This document shows positions 24,407 through 35,712 of a stretch of DNA of 64,000 nt, piece by piece. How positions within the stretch are numbered: the first letter of the stretch is position 1; each line of letters begins with the position of its first letter. A program made the position numbers and the translations under genes. The notes beneath the pieces were generated by a model that saw only the letters and a program-made list of their open reading frames with translations, was not told the origin of the DNA and made no database searches. The stretch is from Adenanthera pavonina. Taxonomy: Eukaryota > Streptophyta > Magnoliopsida > Fabales > Fabaceae. The DNA lies in contig JAIVEN010000014.1 of the NCBI GenBank assembly GCA_026686845.1, positions 29,658,001 to 29,722,000 on the forward strand. The letters run 5' to 3'.

Positions 24407-27247
24407 TGATCGTCTCATTGATAGCATCTATGAATTCTTTATCATCATCCAATAATCCCATGGCATAACATGCTGATCTGTATGTTGGATAGATAATGCC
24501 ATCAATTGCTTTGATCATCTCAAATGAAGTTGGTCCTTTAACCTTCATTAGCAAGATTCTAAGAAAGTATAATTCACTGAATGTTGGAGGCACATGATAT
24601 AGACGTCCAATTGAATACCCTTTTTTTCTCTGATGCCATTCTCTATTTCGAAGGTCATATACAAAATGATGTGGAAATTTTGCATATGTTAAGTTCTTTG
24701 CCAAGTCATTTGTGAACATTGCAATTCATTCATGCTAACATCATAGGTTGATTAATGCTTTTCTTTCGAAAGACGCTCTCAGTCTAACCTGAATCTTTAT
24801 AGACAATAGAATGTTCACCAGGAAGATGAAAGGCCAAGCGCTCAACTGGTGGATATCTATGATGGATATCAAAGGCAAAATATTCTCCAAGCAGCCTCCA
24901 CAAGGTGAGCTAATACTACTAAATCTCATTTTATATAGCATTGAAAGATGAGTCTCCTGAATTGGAATACAAACTGACAACCACTCTATCATCCCCTTTT
25001 GTCAGGTACTTGAATAAATATTTAACAGATCTTGAATGATTAAACATTCAAATGAGCTTGAAATTTTTGCAAAATAAAAGCATTATAGGGAACAATAAAC
25101 CTGTTGTCAAGTAAGCACCCTTTTTTTTGTTTGATTCTTTAGTTTTGTCTCCTCCTATAAGTTGGATATCCCTCATCATTTGTGACTTTGATCAATAAAT
25201 TTTTTTAGGAAAATGTTTAGTAAATAGGCCTTTTTCCATACAAGGGGAACTCGGATTTTTGTTCCCACATGGACCATGTACCATGAAACAACATACAAGT
25301 TCATATAATAATGGTTCTCAGTCTTTGTCAGGAATCTCTGCTGAAATTAATCTATCCAAATCATCGGGAGTTTTGATCTTGCTTCTTTCACTCAAAAAGA
25401 GTAAGATATGAGCATGGGGAAGTCCTTTCTTCTGAAACTCTATAGTATAAATTTCTATCAAATTTAAACCATAATACAAATGGGAAATGATATAATTTCT
25501 AGAGAAGATCAATATTGATAATTGCTTAATTCAATTGGAAAAACCAATGGTCAATAACCACTTACAAAATAAATTTAGTTAAGCTGAAAAGTCTAACCTG
25601 AAGGAATAGGGCAATCATTGTAGAAATAAAAAATTAAAAAAAACAATGCATTATTGCTTCATAGCATAAATTTCTTTCAAGTAAAAAATTAATAGTATAG
25701 TCATTGAAGAACTAAATGTCACATATTTTAAAAAATTAATGACTAAACAAAATCAATAAATGATTGGACAAATAAATACTTTTGGAAAAAAATAAATAAT
25801 CAATAATTGCTTTATAGTATAAATTTCTCCAAGATAAAACATATTAGACTAGCTGGCTTCCCAAGAGGGGGTGAATTGAGAAATTTAAAATTTTTCTGCA
25901 AAAATGTGATATTACAGTGATAGTAGAAGTTTGCAGAAAAAAAGAGTGCAAAGACAATGAAAATGAATGCAAGGTAAAGGAAGAAAGGACAATTACCCGC
26001 AACAACTTCTCCAAATATCTTTTTTTCCTTTACAGTATGCATAAGTTCTCTGAGCTTCATGGTAAACACTCTCGAGACTATGTTTGTATGTTCTGCCGAT
26101 GTTTGTAAGTACTTGGCACATTCTCTTTTTATTTGAGGCCAAGCAAGATTACAAGTGAAAGTTATAAAAATATCTGGATAATCAGCCTATCTACAAATAG
26201 CCATTGCATCTTGATAATTTTGAATTAGATATCGTACTCCTCCTGTGAAGGAAGATGGAAGTATTATTCTTTTTCTTGTGCTAACAGCCTTAGTCTTCTC
26301 TCTCAAAACAGAATCAGATAGTCCCTTGTACATGTTAGTCCTAAACTTTGTTTGATTGCTTCTTATAAGCTATAATCATTATGCTTCAATCATGTTATAA
26401 GCATCAATGATAAATTATTGAAATAATCTACTTGCTTGCAAAAGAATGGAACTTTAATCAGATCTCATCATGAATTTATATGCAATAAATTCATGGATGC
26501 TAACGAACTACCTTCTTAATTTTTTCCTAGAAGATAGAGAATAGAATTGAATGCTAGTTTTCTATCCACCAGATTCATATGGAAATATAATAAGACATTG
26601 TAAAGGAAGAAAACTCTTGTGTAATTCATTTATTCTTTTGAAATCACCAACTCTTTCGTAGTGATTATATCCCTCTCAATATATGAACAATCAAAATTAC
26701 CAATAATCAAAGCAGCCACATCGGATGAGCAAGGCTGATCATACACCTCACCATATTCACCAATTTTATTTATCAATCATATCTTGACATCAAGACGTTC
26801 ACCACCCTAAATTGCTTCAGCTGCCATCCTATATTTTTTAACATACAAATTAAAAGTATCCAGTGTATCCATGATACCTCTAATAATGTCTTGATCAAGT
26901 TGGACAATCAATATCATGAGGCTTGGTGATGCAAATCGGAAAGCCATCAGCAAATAGCAAACTAATTTTAAAATTAAATAGGTGAATGTAAAAGATCTTA
27001 TAGCATACCTAATCACTGTTATATGATTATTAACTTCATGCTGGGTACCATACACATACAATTGAGAATAGACCACACGAGACCTAGGTGGTGGCAATAA
27101 ACTACCAATTAGATGGTAATTTTGACTAGAGATAACAAAACTATATGGCCAACACCTGACAAATGCTTGATCTTCCCACCCATAGAAGTAAAAGAAAACA
27201 TGTTATTATAAGCCTGGATATTTTTCAAAAAGTTCTTAGAATCAAGG
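24407..27247 (-). pseudogene. Helitron Rep/helicase pseudogene, central part
   Basis: Read right to left. It starts with FLKNIQAYNNMFSFTSMG near 27230, then TLDTFNLYVKKYRMAAE (about 26830) and a block matching the N-terminal Helitron-like domain (PSSFTGGVRYLIQNYQDAM, about 26230; DIFITFTCNLAWPQIKRE, about 26150). The Rep motif YTIEFQKKGLPHAHIL follows at about 25400-25450, and its HAH is the HUH-type metal-binding signature of rolling-circle initiators. Next are AFDIHHRYPPVERLAFHLPGE (about 24850) and YAMGLLDDDKEFIDAINE (about 24430). Many stops and frameshifts, a copia LTR scrap (25842-25993) and AT-rich spacers interrupt it. It is a clear but inactive autonomous-type Helitron protein. Confidence 0.9.
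25842..25993 (-). mobile_element. 150-bp scrap of a copia LTR inside the Helitron Rep
   Basis: TATTAGACTAGCTGGCTTCCC, then AAGAGGGGGTGAATTGAGAAATTTAAAATTTTTCTGCA, matches the left (plus-strand) ends of the LTRs at 53814 and 15183. The match stops after GGACAAT, and Helitron coding resumes with GTTGTTGC on the minus strand. Only the terminus remains, with no opposite end and no duplication seen. Confidence 0.75.
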
Positions 27248-29107
27248 TGTTGAATCAAGAGTTTTGATGATTTTAAACCAACACTCAAGAGCTTGGATTG
27301 AAGATATCAAAGGAGATCAAAGCTGTTTCAAGTGAAGATTTTCTGAGTATTTGCTGTTAGATCTTTTGTAGGATCTTTAGTTTTTGTCATGATTGGGTAA
27401 AAGATTTTGATTTGAAGAAAAGATGTTTTCAAACTTTGAATTTATGTTAAATCTTTAAATATTTGAAAAACACCCACAAACAGACGAAGTTTGAAAGTTT
27501 AAACTAAACTGTCAAGTTGGAAATTCGAACTTTGCCTTTGGAAATTCGAATTTCGAGCTAAAACTGAATAAGTCTGAAGAGATGGCTCTCTATCAGACGA
27601 ATTTTGGTTGTTCAAAATTTGAATTTTCATCTAGTCTGAAAGAAGCCTTTCTGGTAACAGACGAACTTCATACTTTCAAAATTCGAATTTCAAGTAAAAT
27701 GAAGTTTGTAAAAACCAAAGAAATTCGTTTGAAACTATGATAAAGTGCATCTGAAATCAAAAGAAATTGAGTTTGATAAATGCTCTCTGACAGACGAATT
27801 TTGAACTTCCAACATTTGAATTTTCATATAAGTTTGAAAGAAGCTTCTTTGCAACAGACAAACTTTGAGTCCGCAAAATTCGAATTTCAGACAAAACAAA
27901 ACTTGAGAAAATAGAAGAAATTCGTTTGAAACTATGTTAAAGTTCATCTGAGATCAAGAATGATTTAAGTCTCAAATATGCTCTCTGACAGACGAACTTT
28001 AAACATTAAAATTCGAATTTCAGAAGCTAAGTTCTTGAGTCTGTTGAAGTGAAACATTGACATACAAATGATAAGAACTTGCAACATTCGAATGATGAAA
28101 TTAGTCTGGAAAGAGTCTCTCTGACAGACGAATTTCACCCTTTCAAAATTTGAATTTCGAAGGAAGTAATCTACTGTGTCTCTTAAACATTCAGTGGACA
28201 GACGAATTTTGGGATACCAAAATTCGAATTTCGAAGGCACTGTAGAAAATTGAAAACACTGTTCACACTTAACCGAAAAACTTTCTTCTTGGAAATTCGT
28301 ATGTCACATTGTGAAAATGTTTTGTAAGTTTCAAAATTTGAATTTCACTTCATGAACAGACGAACTTCGTGCTGTAACGTTGGAAGCTTTAATCTTCGGT
28401 TCCTTCGAAATTCGTCTGTTGACCAACCAAAATTCGAATTTCAGTATGTCAGAAACATTAAATGCGGTTGGTAAACGGATAGTTTTTCAGAGTAACCGTT
28501 GGATAACTTCCCCAACGGATAGATTTAGTCTCTAATGGATATTTGAGACCTAAATCTATAAACACAACATCATTTGAAGTTGTGGGTAACGAATCAAACT
28601 TGTATATACCGAATTTCTGCTGAATCTTCTTCTCAAAAGCTTTAACCTTCTCAACTTCTATACTTGTACTTAAACTTTCATATCTACTCTTTTCAAGAGA
28701 GTTATTTCATTGTAATCAATCTACTGTTCATCTGGAAGATAGATTTACTTGTGAGGGGTATTCACAAGGGGATTGGGAAGCACATAGTGAAAGTGCTTGG
28801 AGAGTTTGAGAGAGCTCAGAAACAGAGCATACTCATGTACTGTGGCCTTAGCAAGAAGCCCATTGAAATTCTTGCTGTATAGTGGATAAATCTCAAGAGG
28901 TGTCTTGGGGACTGGATGTAGGTCAAGTGGAAAGACCGAACCAGGATAAATTGCCGAGTCTTCTTCTCCCTATCTTACTTTTCAGCTTGCTCTGTTTTTA
29001 CACGTTGTTTACATTATACTGTGATATCTTCACTTGCTTCACTTTGTGCAGAAAAATTTCAAACTTCCTAATTCACCCCCCCTCTTGGGAAGTCAGCCTT
29101 GCTAACA
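27248..29107 (+). mobile_element. Copia solo LTR (same subfamily as element C)
   Basis: A 1860-bp sequence from TGTTGAATCAAGAG to GCCTTGCTAACA, nearly identical in reverse complement to the 3' LTR of C (53814-55674). It is flanked by CAAGG (27243-27247) and CCAGG (29108-29112), a 5-bp duplication with one change. Helitron coding on both sides is continuous when it is removed. It holds the CAGACGAA/TTCGAATTTC hairpin-unit array (about 27480-28440) and a TATA block at 28556-28563. The reading frame at 28882-29163 runs off its end and is not a gene. Confidence 0.92.
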
Positions 29108-29335
29108 CCAGGGACCCCTTGTCGAAAAAAGATGACGCAAGTATTCAAGGGGATTTGCCATGAGAGGTAACCTCACTTTCCCTTGTGAACAACAAAAGGA
29201 AAAAAACTAGTTCAATAGAAGCAAAAAACATGTTTGGATCATTATACCACATCATAGAACCACAATGCTTGCACTGATATTCAGGATCTTGTTCATCAAT
29301 ATATCTCGCATCACCTAGTAAAATGAGGCATTCTC
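29108..29335 (-). pseudogene. Helitron N-terminal fragment
   Basis: The minus strand reads ILLGDARYIDEQDPEYQCKH then CGSMMWYNDPN. This is the Cys-pair segment typical of the beginning of plant Helitron Rep/helicase proteins (D-x-x-Y-x-C-x-x-C-G-A-x-x-W-Y). It continues into the sequence left of the solo LTR at 27247, so the LTR inserted into this coding region. The true start upstream (right) is not identifiable. Confidence 0.8.
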
Positions 29336-29820
29336 TTGGGTGACACTGTCAATCATCATTATTTATTAATTACTATTACTGTTATTACTATTATTTGTTG
29401 AAAAAACTTTTCACCTAGCAAATTAAGCTTTATTAGCTAATAGATACTAACACATAATATTCACACATATATAAATAAAAAGACAGATAGTGAAAAATTG
29501 CAAACTGAACTCGATAATAACATAAAAATATTTGTTACTAATTTTCAATCATAAACAAAATAAGTTTACAACAACTTAATAAAATAGTAATAAAATATCT
29601 GCTAAATTAACAATCTCCTAACTCTTATAGTGATAGTAATGCAAAATGAAAAGAAAGAAGGACAATCATCGAAATGTCCAAGAAGGTTACTACTTATAAC
29701 AAAAGGGAAATTTCTTGAGCAAGTACTACCAATCACATAATTATGAGGACATTCATGAAAGTTGCCAAATTTAGTAGTCATTGTCTTTGTTATGACTACT
29801 GCACCTCTTTCATTACACAC
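29336..29820. other. Unassigned stretch, possible short coding remnant
   Basis: AT-rich sequence with no LTR features. On the minus strand, 29602-29820 reads 72 codons with spaced cysteines: CNERGAVV at its start, then FHECPHNYV, STCSRNFPF and FDDCPSF. This loosely recalls a small zinc-binding domain but is not recognised. It lies directly upstream of the Helitron N-terminal fragment and could belong to its 5' region. Confidence 0.35.
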
Positions 29821-30297
29821 ACCAAGTTCATCTGTCAGAGGAAGTGACTTTGAACTTCACTAACATTCAAATTTTGACTAAGTTTCATATAAATTTTGCA
29901 CATTTTCACTAATAATGCTTAGCCTAAAATTCGAACTTCAAAACCAAAATTTGTCTATCAAAGATAAGACCTCTATGATTTCAAATTTTACTTAACAAAA
30001 TGCGAATTTTGTACAAAATAAACATGAGCAAACACCAAAACTCATATATTAGCCAATATTTTACAATTCTAACACATGCTAATATTTGATAACTTTGAAG
30101 CAACTCGTTTAAACATTGTGGTAGCATAACTAAGTAAGATTCAAAGCTTTTTACCTAGTGTACATAGTGAGAAATCCTAAAAACTAAATTATCACTTGTT
30201 CTTCACTGGATTTCTTCACTCTATCTTCTCATACTCATTTGATATTCTCCTTCCAAGCTTTAATTCTTTGGAATCATAAAAAAATTTTGATTCAACA
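29821..30297 (-). mobile_element. Truncated copia A-family LTR
   Basis: This matches the right (plus-strand) part of the A LTRs. It shares TTCATCTGTCAGAGG, CAAAATTTGTCTATCAAAG, GTGAGAAATCCTA, TTCACTGGATTTCTTCACT and the terminal TTTTGATTCAACA. The left two thirds are missing. No PPT (TTCTCCCCCTTTTT) follows the terminus, so no internal region is attached. Confidence 0.75.
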
Positions 30298-30570
30298 CTC
30301 ATAAGGTATCCCTATGATACTACTTGATGGTATACTATTTGAACCTACACTTTATTCACCATAATATCCCTTCGGTATTGCCTCAGGCTCAGCAGGTAAG
30401 TCCACAATTGAGCCGCTTGTGGATGCAAGCATCTGTTCCACAATAACAACTAGTTAATAGACTATCTCAAAGGAATAATAATACATAGTATATTCCTTTT
30501 CTCAAAATTTAACATACTCTAATCTAAACTCAATGCTCTTAGAGCTCAAACCTTACTCTGATACAAAAAA
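30298..30570 (-). mobile_element. Leader fragment of gypsy G with decayed primer site
   Basis: A short internal remnant of a minus-strand chromovirus. Just before the LTR edge at 30571 the minus strand reads TTTTTTGTATCAGAGTAAGG, a decayed TGGTATCAGAGC primer site in the same position as in gypsy E. The rest (30298-30540) is unrecognised leader or gag 5' sequence. It abuts the truncated copia LTR at 30297. Confidence 0.65.
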
Positions 30571-32135
30571 TGTAACACTAGATCTTAGGCCCATTTTCCC
30601 ATGTATTATATCAAAATTATGTCCACTAAAGTCCATTTGGTAGCTTGAATCACATAAAAATCCCATAATAAAATTTTCCAAAATTTAGTATTATTCATTT
30701 GGTAAATTCCAATTTATCAAGTGAATTTTAAAAAATCATAACTAATTCTATAAAAATCATATGAAGGTGATTCCAAGTTTCTAAAAAATAGCTAAGGATA
30801 TTTTCTACATAGAAAAAAAATATGAACCATAGCATTGATTGGACCAACTAATACAATAAATTTAAAAAACATTTACTATTTATTTGGTCATTTTCAGAAA
30901 TTCTTGATTTCTTGGCCAATATTGAAAAAATCAAACAAAATTACACAAACATCCAAATTGAGTGTTCATTGAACCTTATTAAAGCTCTTTCTGTATAGTT
31001 TCCATCCATATATAATACTCATATATTAAACAAAAAAATGTCTAAATCGTAACTGGTTCTCAAACTAAAGGTTATATTGACCATTTACATCCCATAACAT
31101 AGCAAAATAAAAGGCACAAAGTACATACATGGCCATATCTTGTGCTCACATCATGTTATACATCACATAGATTGTAAAAGACATTATCACTTGAAGGTAC
31201 AGATTTAACTCCATGTATAATAATTTATACAGAAATTCCGAACACATGGTCAAGGAAAGTAAATTCATTTTAATTAACAATTTTCTTCTCCTTTCCTTTC
31301 TCCTCTTGGGCAACCTTATCACTGCTTGGACCTAAACAAATTGAACATTTGAAAAAAAGTGAGATTCATTGAATCTCAATAGTTACACCTAATCATGCAT
31401 TCACATTATCATCAGTACTTTATAAAATCATCAATGGAAACCATAAAAATATATTGTGCCATAAAATTTCATAAAAATTTTGGCATGGTCTCACTTTACA
31501 AAATAAATATCCTAGGGTCATAAAACCCCTCATTCAACCCATCTAACAATATCAAATCATCACATAACATTCAAACAAACATATGGCATCACAACAATTT
31601 CATAAAATTTCAAGTGTGATAACATTAAATATTAAGGGGACAATAACCACCTTATACAATTCCTTTATTCTCCAAGCCTTGTGAACCTTTCCTTTGATCT
31701 TTCTCAACCTTCTTGAAACCTAATACATCATAAAATAAGGTTATAAGCTACTGATTTCATGACCTTACTCACAAAGTGCTCACTTTAACTTGAAAATTTC
31801 ACTTTGTATTCCTTTGAGTTTTTCTTATACAACACACTTGTATCTACCTATTTTGGACCCAAGGAATCCATTTTTGAGGTCAAAATTTTGAAATTCCTTC
31901 TTTACCCTAATCCTAGGTCTAACCAAAAATGGCATGGCAATTTTAAAAATTCATTTGCTCTAATAACTTGCAACCTATTCAAATATTCATGCTTCTACTA
32001 ATTTATTTTTGCATTTTCCTATGTTTATTTGACCATTGCTCAACTTTCTCTCTCTAAAATCATCCATGGCTGAAACATAAACTGAGAGAGGAGAGAAAAA
32101 AACTCCTTAAAACTACCATAAAACTCTAGCAAACA
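30571..32135 (-). mobile_element. 5' LTR of gypsy G, truncated by gypsy F
   Basis: It begins TGTAACACTAGATCTTAGGCC and aligns with the LTRs at 3969 and 32136: CCATGTATT, CATTTGGTA, AAAATCATAACTAATTCTA, TATGAAGGTGATTCC. It stops at 32135, where the next LTR of the same family starts. The missing part should lie beyond the window on the far side of gypsy F. Confidence 0.7.
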
Positions 32136-35100
32136 TGTAACACCTTACTTTATCAATGTATTTTCCCAAGTATTTAATGTCCAAATAACTCATTAGAGGT
32201 TTGAATCATCATAGGAATCATATTGGACAACATCGAGAAAATAATGTTACTATTCATTTAGTTTCAAAGTTTTCTGGATGAACTTTGAAAAATCATAATT
32301 AATTCTAAAAAAATTGTATCAATATGATTAAGTGTCTAAATGAGACTGGAAACATGCTATACAAGGGAAAAAATATGAACCTAAGGTTTCATCGTGCCAA
32401 TTTATACAGTTTAATGCCCAAAAATACACTGTACAAATGGTCAAAATTCGGGTTCCAGATTTTCTGACCTAAATTCAAAAATTCATAACAAATCGCACAA
32501 ATATCCAATTCACATGTTCTTTAGCTTGTTGGAAAGCCCTATTGTATAGTTTTTCAAAAATGTATAAAAATTATGTATTATTTGACAAATAGGATAAACA
32601 TTGATCACTAAATCATTAGCTGTGCAAAATGGCTAGAATATGCTATTACATAGCAAAATACTCATTTTTCAAACTTGCTCATACCATGTTCTCATCATCA
32701 AAAGAGACTTAAAATAACATAATGGTAGCAAGACAATACTTCACAAACTCCCATATAATCTTACATATAATTACATAAACAGAAAGAGCTATAGCAATTA
32801 TCATATTAACAATCCAAAGTCTTCTCCTTACCCTTTGCCTTTGTGGAGGTCTTGCCATGCATTGAACCTAAAATGTGGGACACTTGTGATAAGTGAACCC
32901 TTATGGAACCCATCCAAAGAACTCACTTTGATGCATAAGACACTCGGATCGTTGCGAAACAAGGAATACAAGGACTAGACACAAAGAAAATGAACAAAAC
33001 GGACAAAAACAGTAGCAAAAGAAAACAATAATAGAGAAGACAAGAAGGATAGATCTTGGTCTTGAGAATTAGAACCCAAGAGAACCGGTCTTTTGAACCC
33101 TAGTTCCGGTGACGCCACAAGGATTGACCAATTCCTTGATAAGTCATAGTTTCATCATAGCACTCAAAGAACGCAAAAGAAAATCACAAAAGTTTGAAAC
33201 TTTAATCATTCAAATCTGAAAAATGCACATGAAAGTTAGCCTTAAATAGGCAAGGTAAAATCTAACATAATAAGCCTAGAAAACCTAATTAATTTGGGCT
33301 CAAGTAATCCTAAAAGGATTAGGAGACTTTAGGCCCAAACAACACTCCTATTGGACCTAAGAAACTAGTAAAATAAAACCCTAAAATAAAATAACAATAA
33401 TTCATAAGAAAATAATAAAATAAGATCTAAGCCCTTATAAACATACCACCACATTAATGAAATCATATATTTGGCACATGACATGCTTATTTACAAGGTG
33501 GGCTATCAAAAAGACTACTAATTAACTAAATGGGCTTTATTAATTAACAAAATTTAGCCTATAATTAATAAAAACGAAATTAATACTAATTAGGCCCATT
33601 AATTCCCAAGTCAAATGCTCTTTAAGAGAGTCACATGCCTTTTTAAGTGAGCTCTTTTTGTTGGGCTCAAATCTAAACTTCTATATATGATAACATAATC
33701 ATGCCATTGTTGTGCTCTTGGGCTTCAAATTGACTTAAGTGTAAAGGCTCCATCTCAAGTTGCTTGTTGACCACATCATTCAAGGCCTCTTTCCTTGCCT
33801 TAGTTTTTGATCTCATCATTAGACCTCCCATGCCTTGTAATAGATGAATTGTCTTTAACTTTTGGATCATATGTTTAGTCTCCTTTTCTCCAATGTCTTG
33901 AGCTTGCTCCATGCTTCCTAGTATGCTTGCATCAACTTGAGGGAATGAGATTGTGGGACAATCTTAGTAGTAAGTCACATTCAATGCGTTATAACATTAA
34001 TTTCACAAAATAGATCACATTCAATCACATTTAAACATCAAAGTACCACATTGGTAATAAAAAATTTCAACAGCATAATGACTTAGAAAATAGACATCCC
34101 AGAGATTGAAACCCCTCAAATTATAGCCAAACCAATTAAAGAAAACACAATATACAATGTGGCAGCTCAAATTCACCATAATATATCATATAAACATCAT
34201 ATGATCATAGTGAAAGAACATAAAGCAATAAATGAACTTAACTACCTTAGTGACTTCCCTTGGTTATACTCTATGCTTTCAATGGTTGCACAAGCTTCCT
34301 CCAACTTCCTCAAGTCCTTAGACAACATTGAACAATGGCTCAAACCATTGATTCCATAGTATAACACATATGGTTCAAATGAGACTCTTAAAACCCTTAA
34401 TTGTCCAAGTTGTCTATCTTAGCCTATATCATGAAGTATATACTTGTTCCCAAGGTTTTTAGCCATGGGAAATCTATTTTTGACATCAAAACTATGAAAT
34501 TCCCACTCCAAGATGTCTTTCTATTCTGACCAAAATCAACCTCTCATAAGAAAACTTGGGTTTTACATTTTCTTGCTTCAAAACTTACCAACCTTGCTTC
34601 CTTTCATAAAACTCATGCTTTCTCATGATTTTGTAGTTTTCAAACAACTTTCCACACCTAAACACACTTAAACCAAAACTGGAGAGTAGTTGGAAGAGGA
34701 TAAATTTCATCCCAAGCATCTCAAATCACTTAGAAATTAACTAGAATGTTTGAAAGTTGCAAGAGGATTACATACCAAATTTTTTCCTTAGTCTTTCTTC
34801 CCTTGTTGCTTCCTCCACGTGGCTTCCCTTTCCTTTGCTCTTGGTAGACCTCTCTTCCTCTCTTTCTAATGTGTATGTTCAGCCAAAATGAGCCAAAGAG
34901 GTAGTATATATATTAACACTAATCATACTTACTTTTTGTTAATCATTTGATAAACTTTAATGACACCTTAATCAAATAATTCTTCAAGAAGTATTTTAAA
35001 TAAAAAAATATTTATCTAAAGCACATGGGCTGCTGTGATATGGCAATACTTGAGGGGAGAGGATAATATCTCCTAAATACTGCATAATTTTTTTAGTCCA

Positions 35101-35697
35101 GTATTACCCTATGCCGGTTGCTTTATACTTGGACCAGTAAAGTTACCTTTTGCAATATAAATTCACTTTATTAATATAGGAATAAAGTGAACTTGTATCT
35201 AGTATTACTTTATTATACTATCTTAAAAAAGTTTCTTTTCTGGTGTCCAACAGCTTTTCTTTTTGACTTTTTAGCTTTTGCAGATCAAAAAGTAGTTTTA
35301 TCGATATAAAGTTACTTTTTAATATTCGGCACTACTTATTTCTTCATCCTTAAACATTAACCCTTAGTACCATATACCATTGGACTTGTCTCATTGAGGG
35401 CTTCATTCTAACAGTGATATTGTATATTTACAAAATTACCCCTGACCTGAGGCAAATTTATATTTTTTAAAACTTTTGAGTCATTTACTGTAATTTTCCC
35501 CAATGACTTTTCTACTCCCATTCCACGTGAATTTTTTAACTTAGGGACATAGATTTTATTTTTATAATTCTTGAAAAGTAAAAACATAATTTCTTATTTT
35601 TTCATCTGAGTGGGAAAATTGATCACTTTGCCTCTCTGCTCGTTTTTGCAAATTCCTTATACTTCTCTAGATATTTTAGCTTTCTAGGCATGTTACA
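32136..35697 (-). mobile_element. 3' LTR of gypsy F
   Basis: It runs from TGTAACACCTTACTTT to CATGTTACA and is followed on the right by a PPT and minus-strand pol, so it is the 3' LTR. Total length is 3562 bp. Without the 1048-bp insert at 32887-33934 and its duplication it is about 2.5 kb, like LTR D. Its right half aligns with 16772-18474. The family LTRs have terminal inverted repeats TGTAACA/TGTTACA. Confidence 0.85.
32887..33934. mobile_element. Unclassified solo LTR-like insert, 1048 bp
   Basis: It starts TGATAAGTGAACC, ends GCTTGCATCA and is flanked by ACTTG at 32882-32886 and 33935-33939. Removing it restores continuity with gypsy LTR E (about 5110-5140). TG...CA ends, a TGAT/ATCA inverted terminus and a 5-bp duplication fit a solo LTR. 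No direct repeat of its ends is seen, so it is not a small TRIM. A minus-strand frame at 33673-33912 (79 codons) starts 22 bases from its right end and contains MMRSKTKARKEALNDVV. That resembles the 'TRSKAK..EAL' segment seen in some gypsy polyproteins, but this link is tentative. Confidence 0.75.
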
Positions 35698-35712
35698 ATT
35701 TCCTCCCCCTTA
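35698..35712 (-). promoter_or_regulatory. Polypurine tract of gypsy F
   Basis: The minus strand reads AAGGGGGAGGAAAT directly before the LTR start TGTAACATGCC. It marks the 3' end of the gypsy F internal region. Confidence 0.85.

Noticed and set aside
25500..25840. Tandem repeat built on TATAGTATAAATTTCT
   Set aside because: Three similar strings near 25440, 25662 and 25808 exist, but the text between them does not align well. Low-complexity AT sequence explains them.
28882..29163. 93-codon frame beginning MDKSQEVSWGLDVGQVE
   Set aside because: It starts in the copia solo LTR and runs past its end into Helitron DNA. The same frame appears in the LTR at 53707-54039 with a different tail, so it is only LTR sequence.
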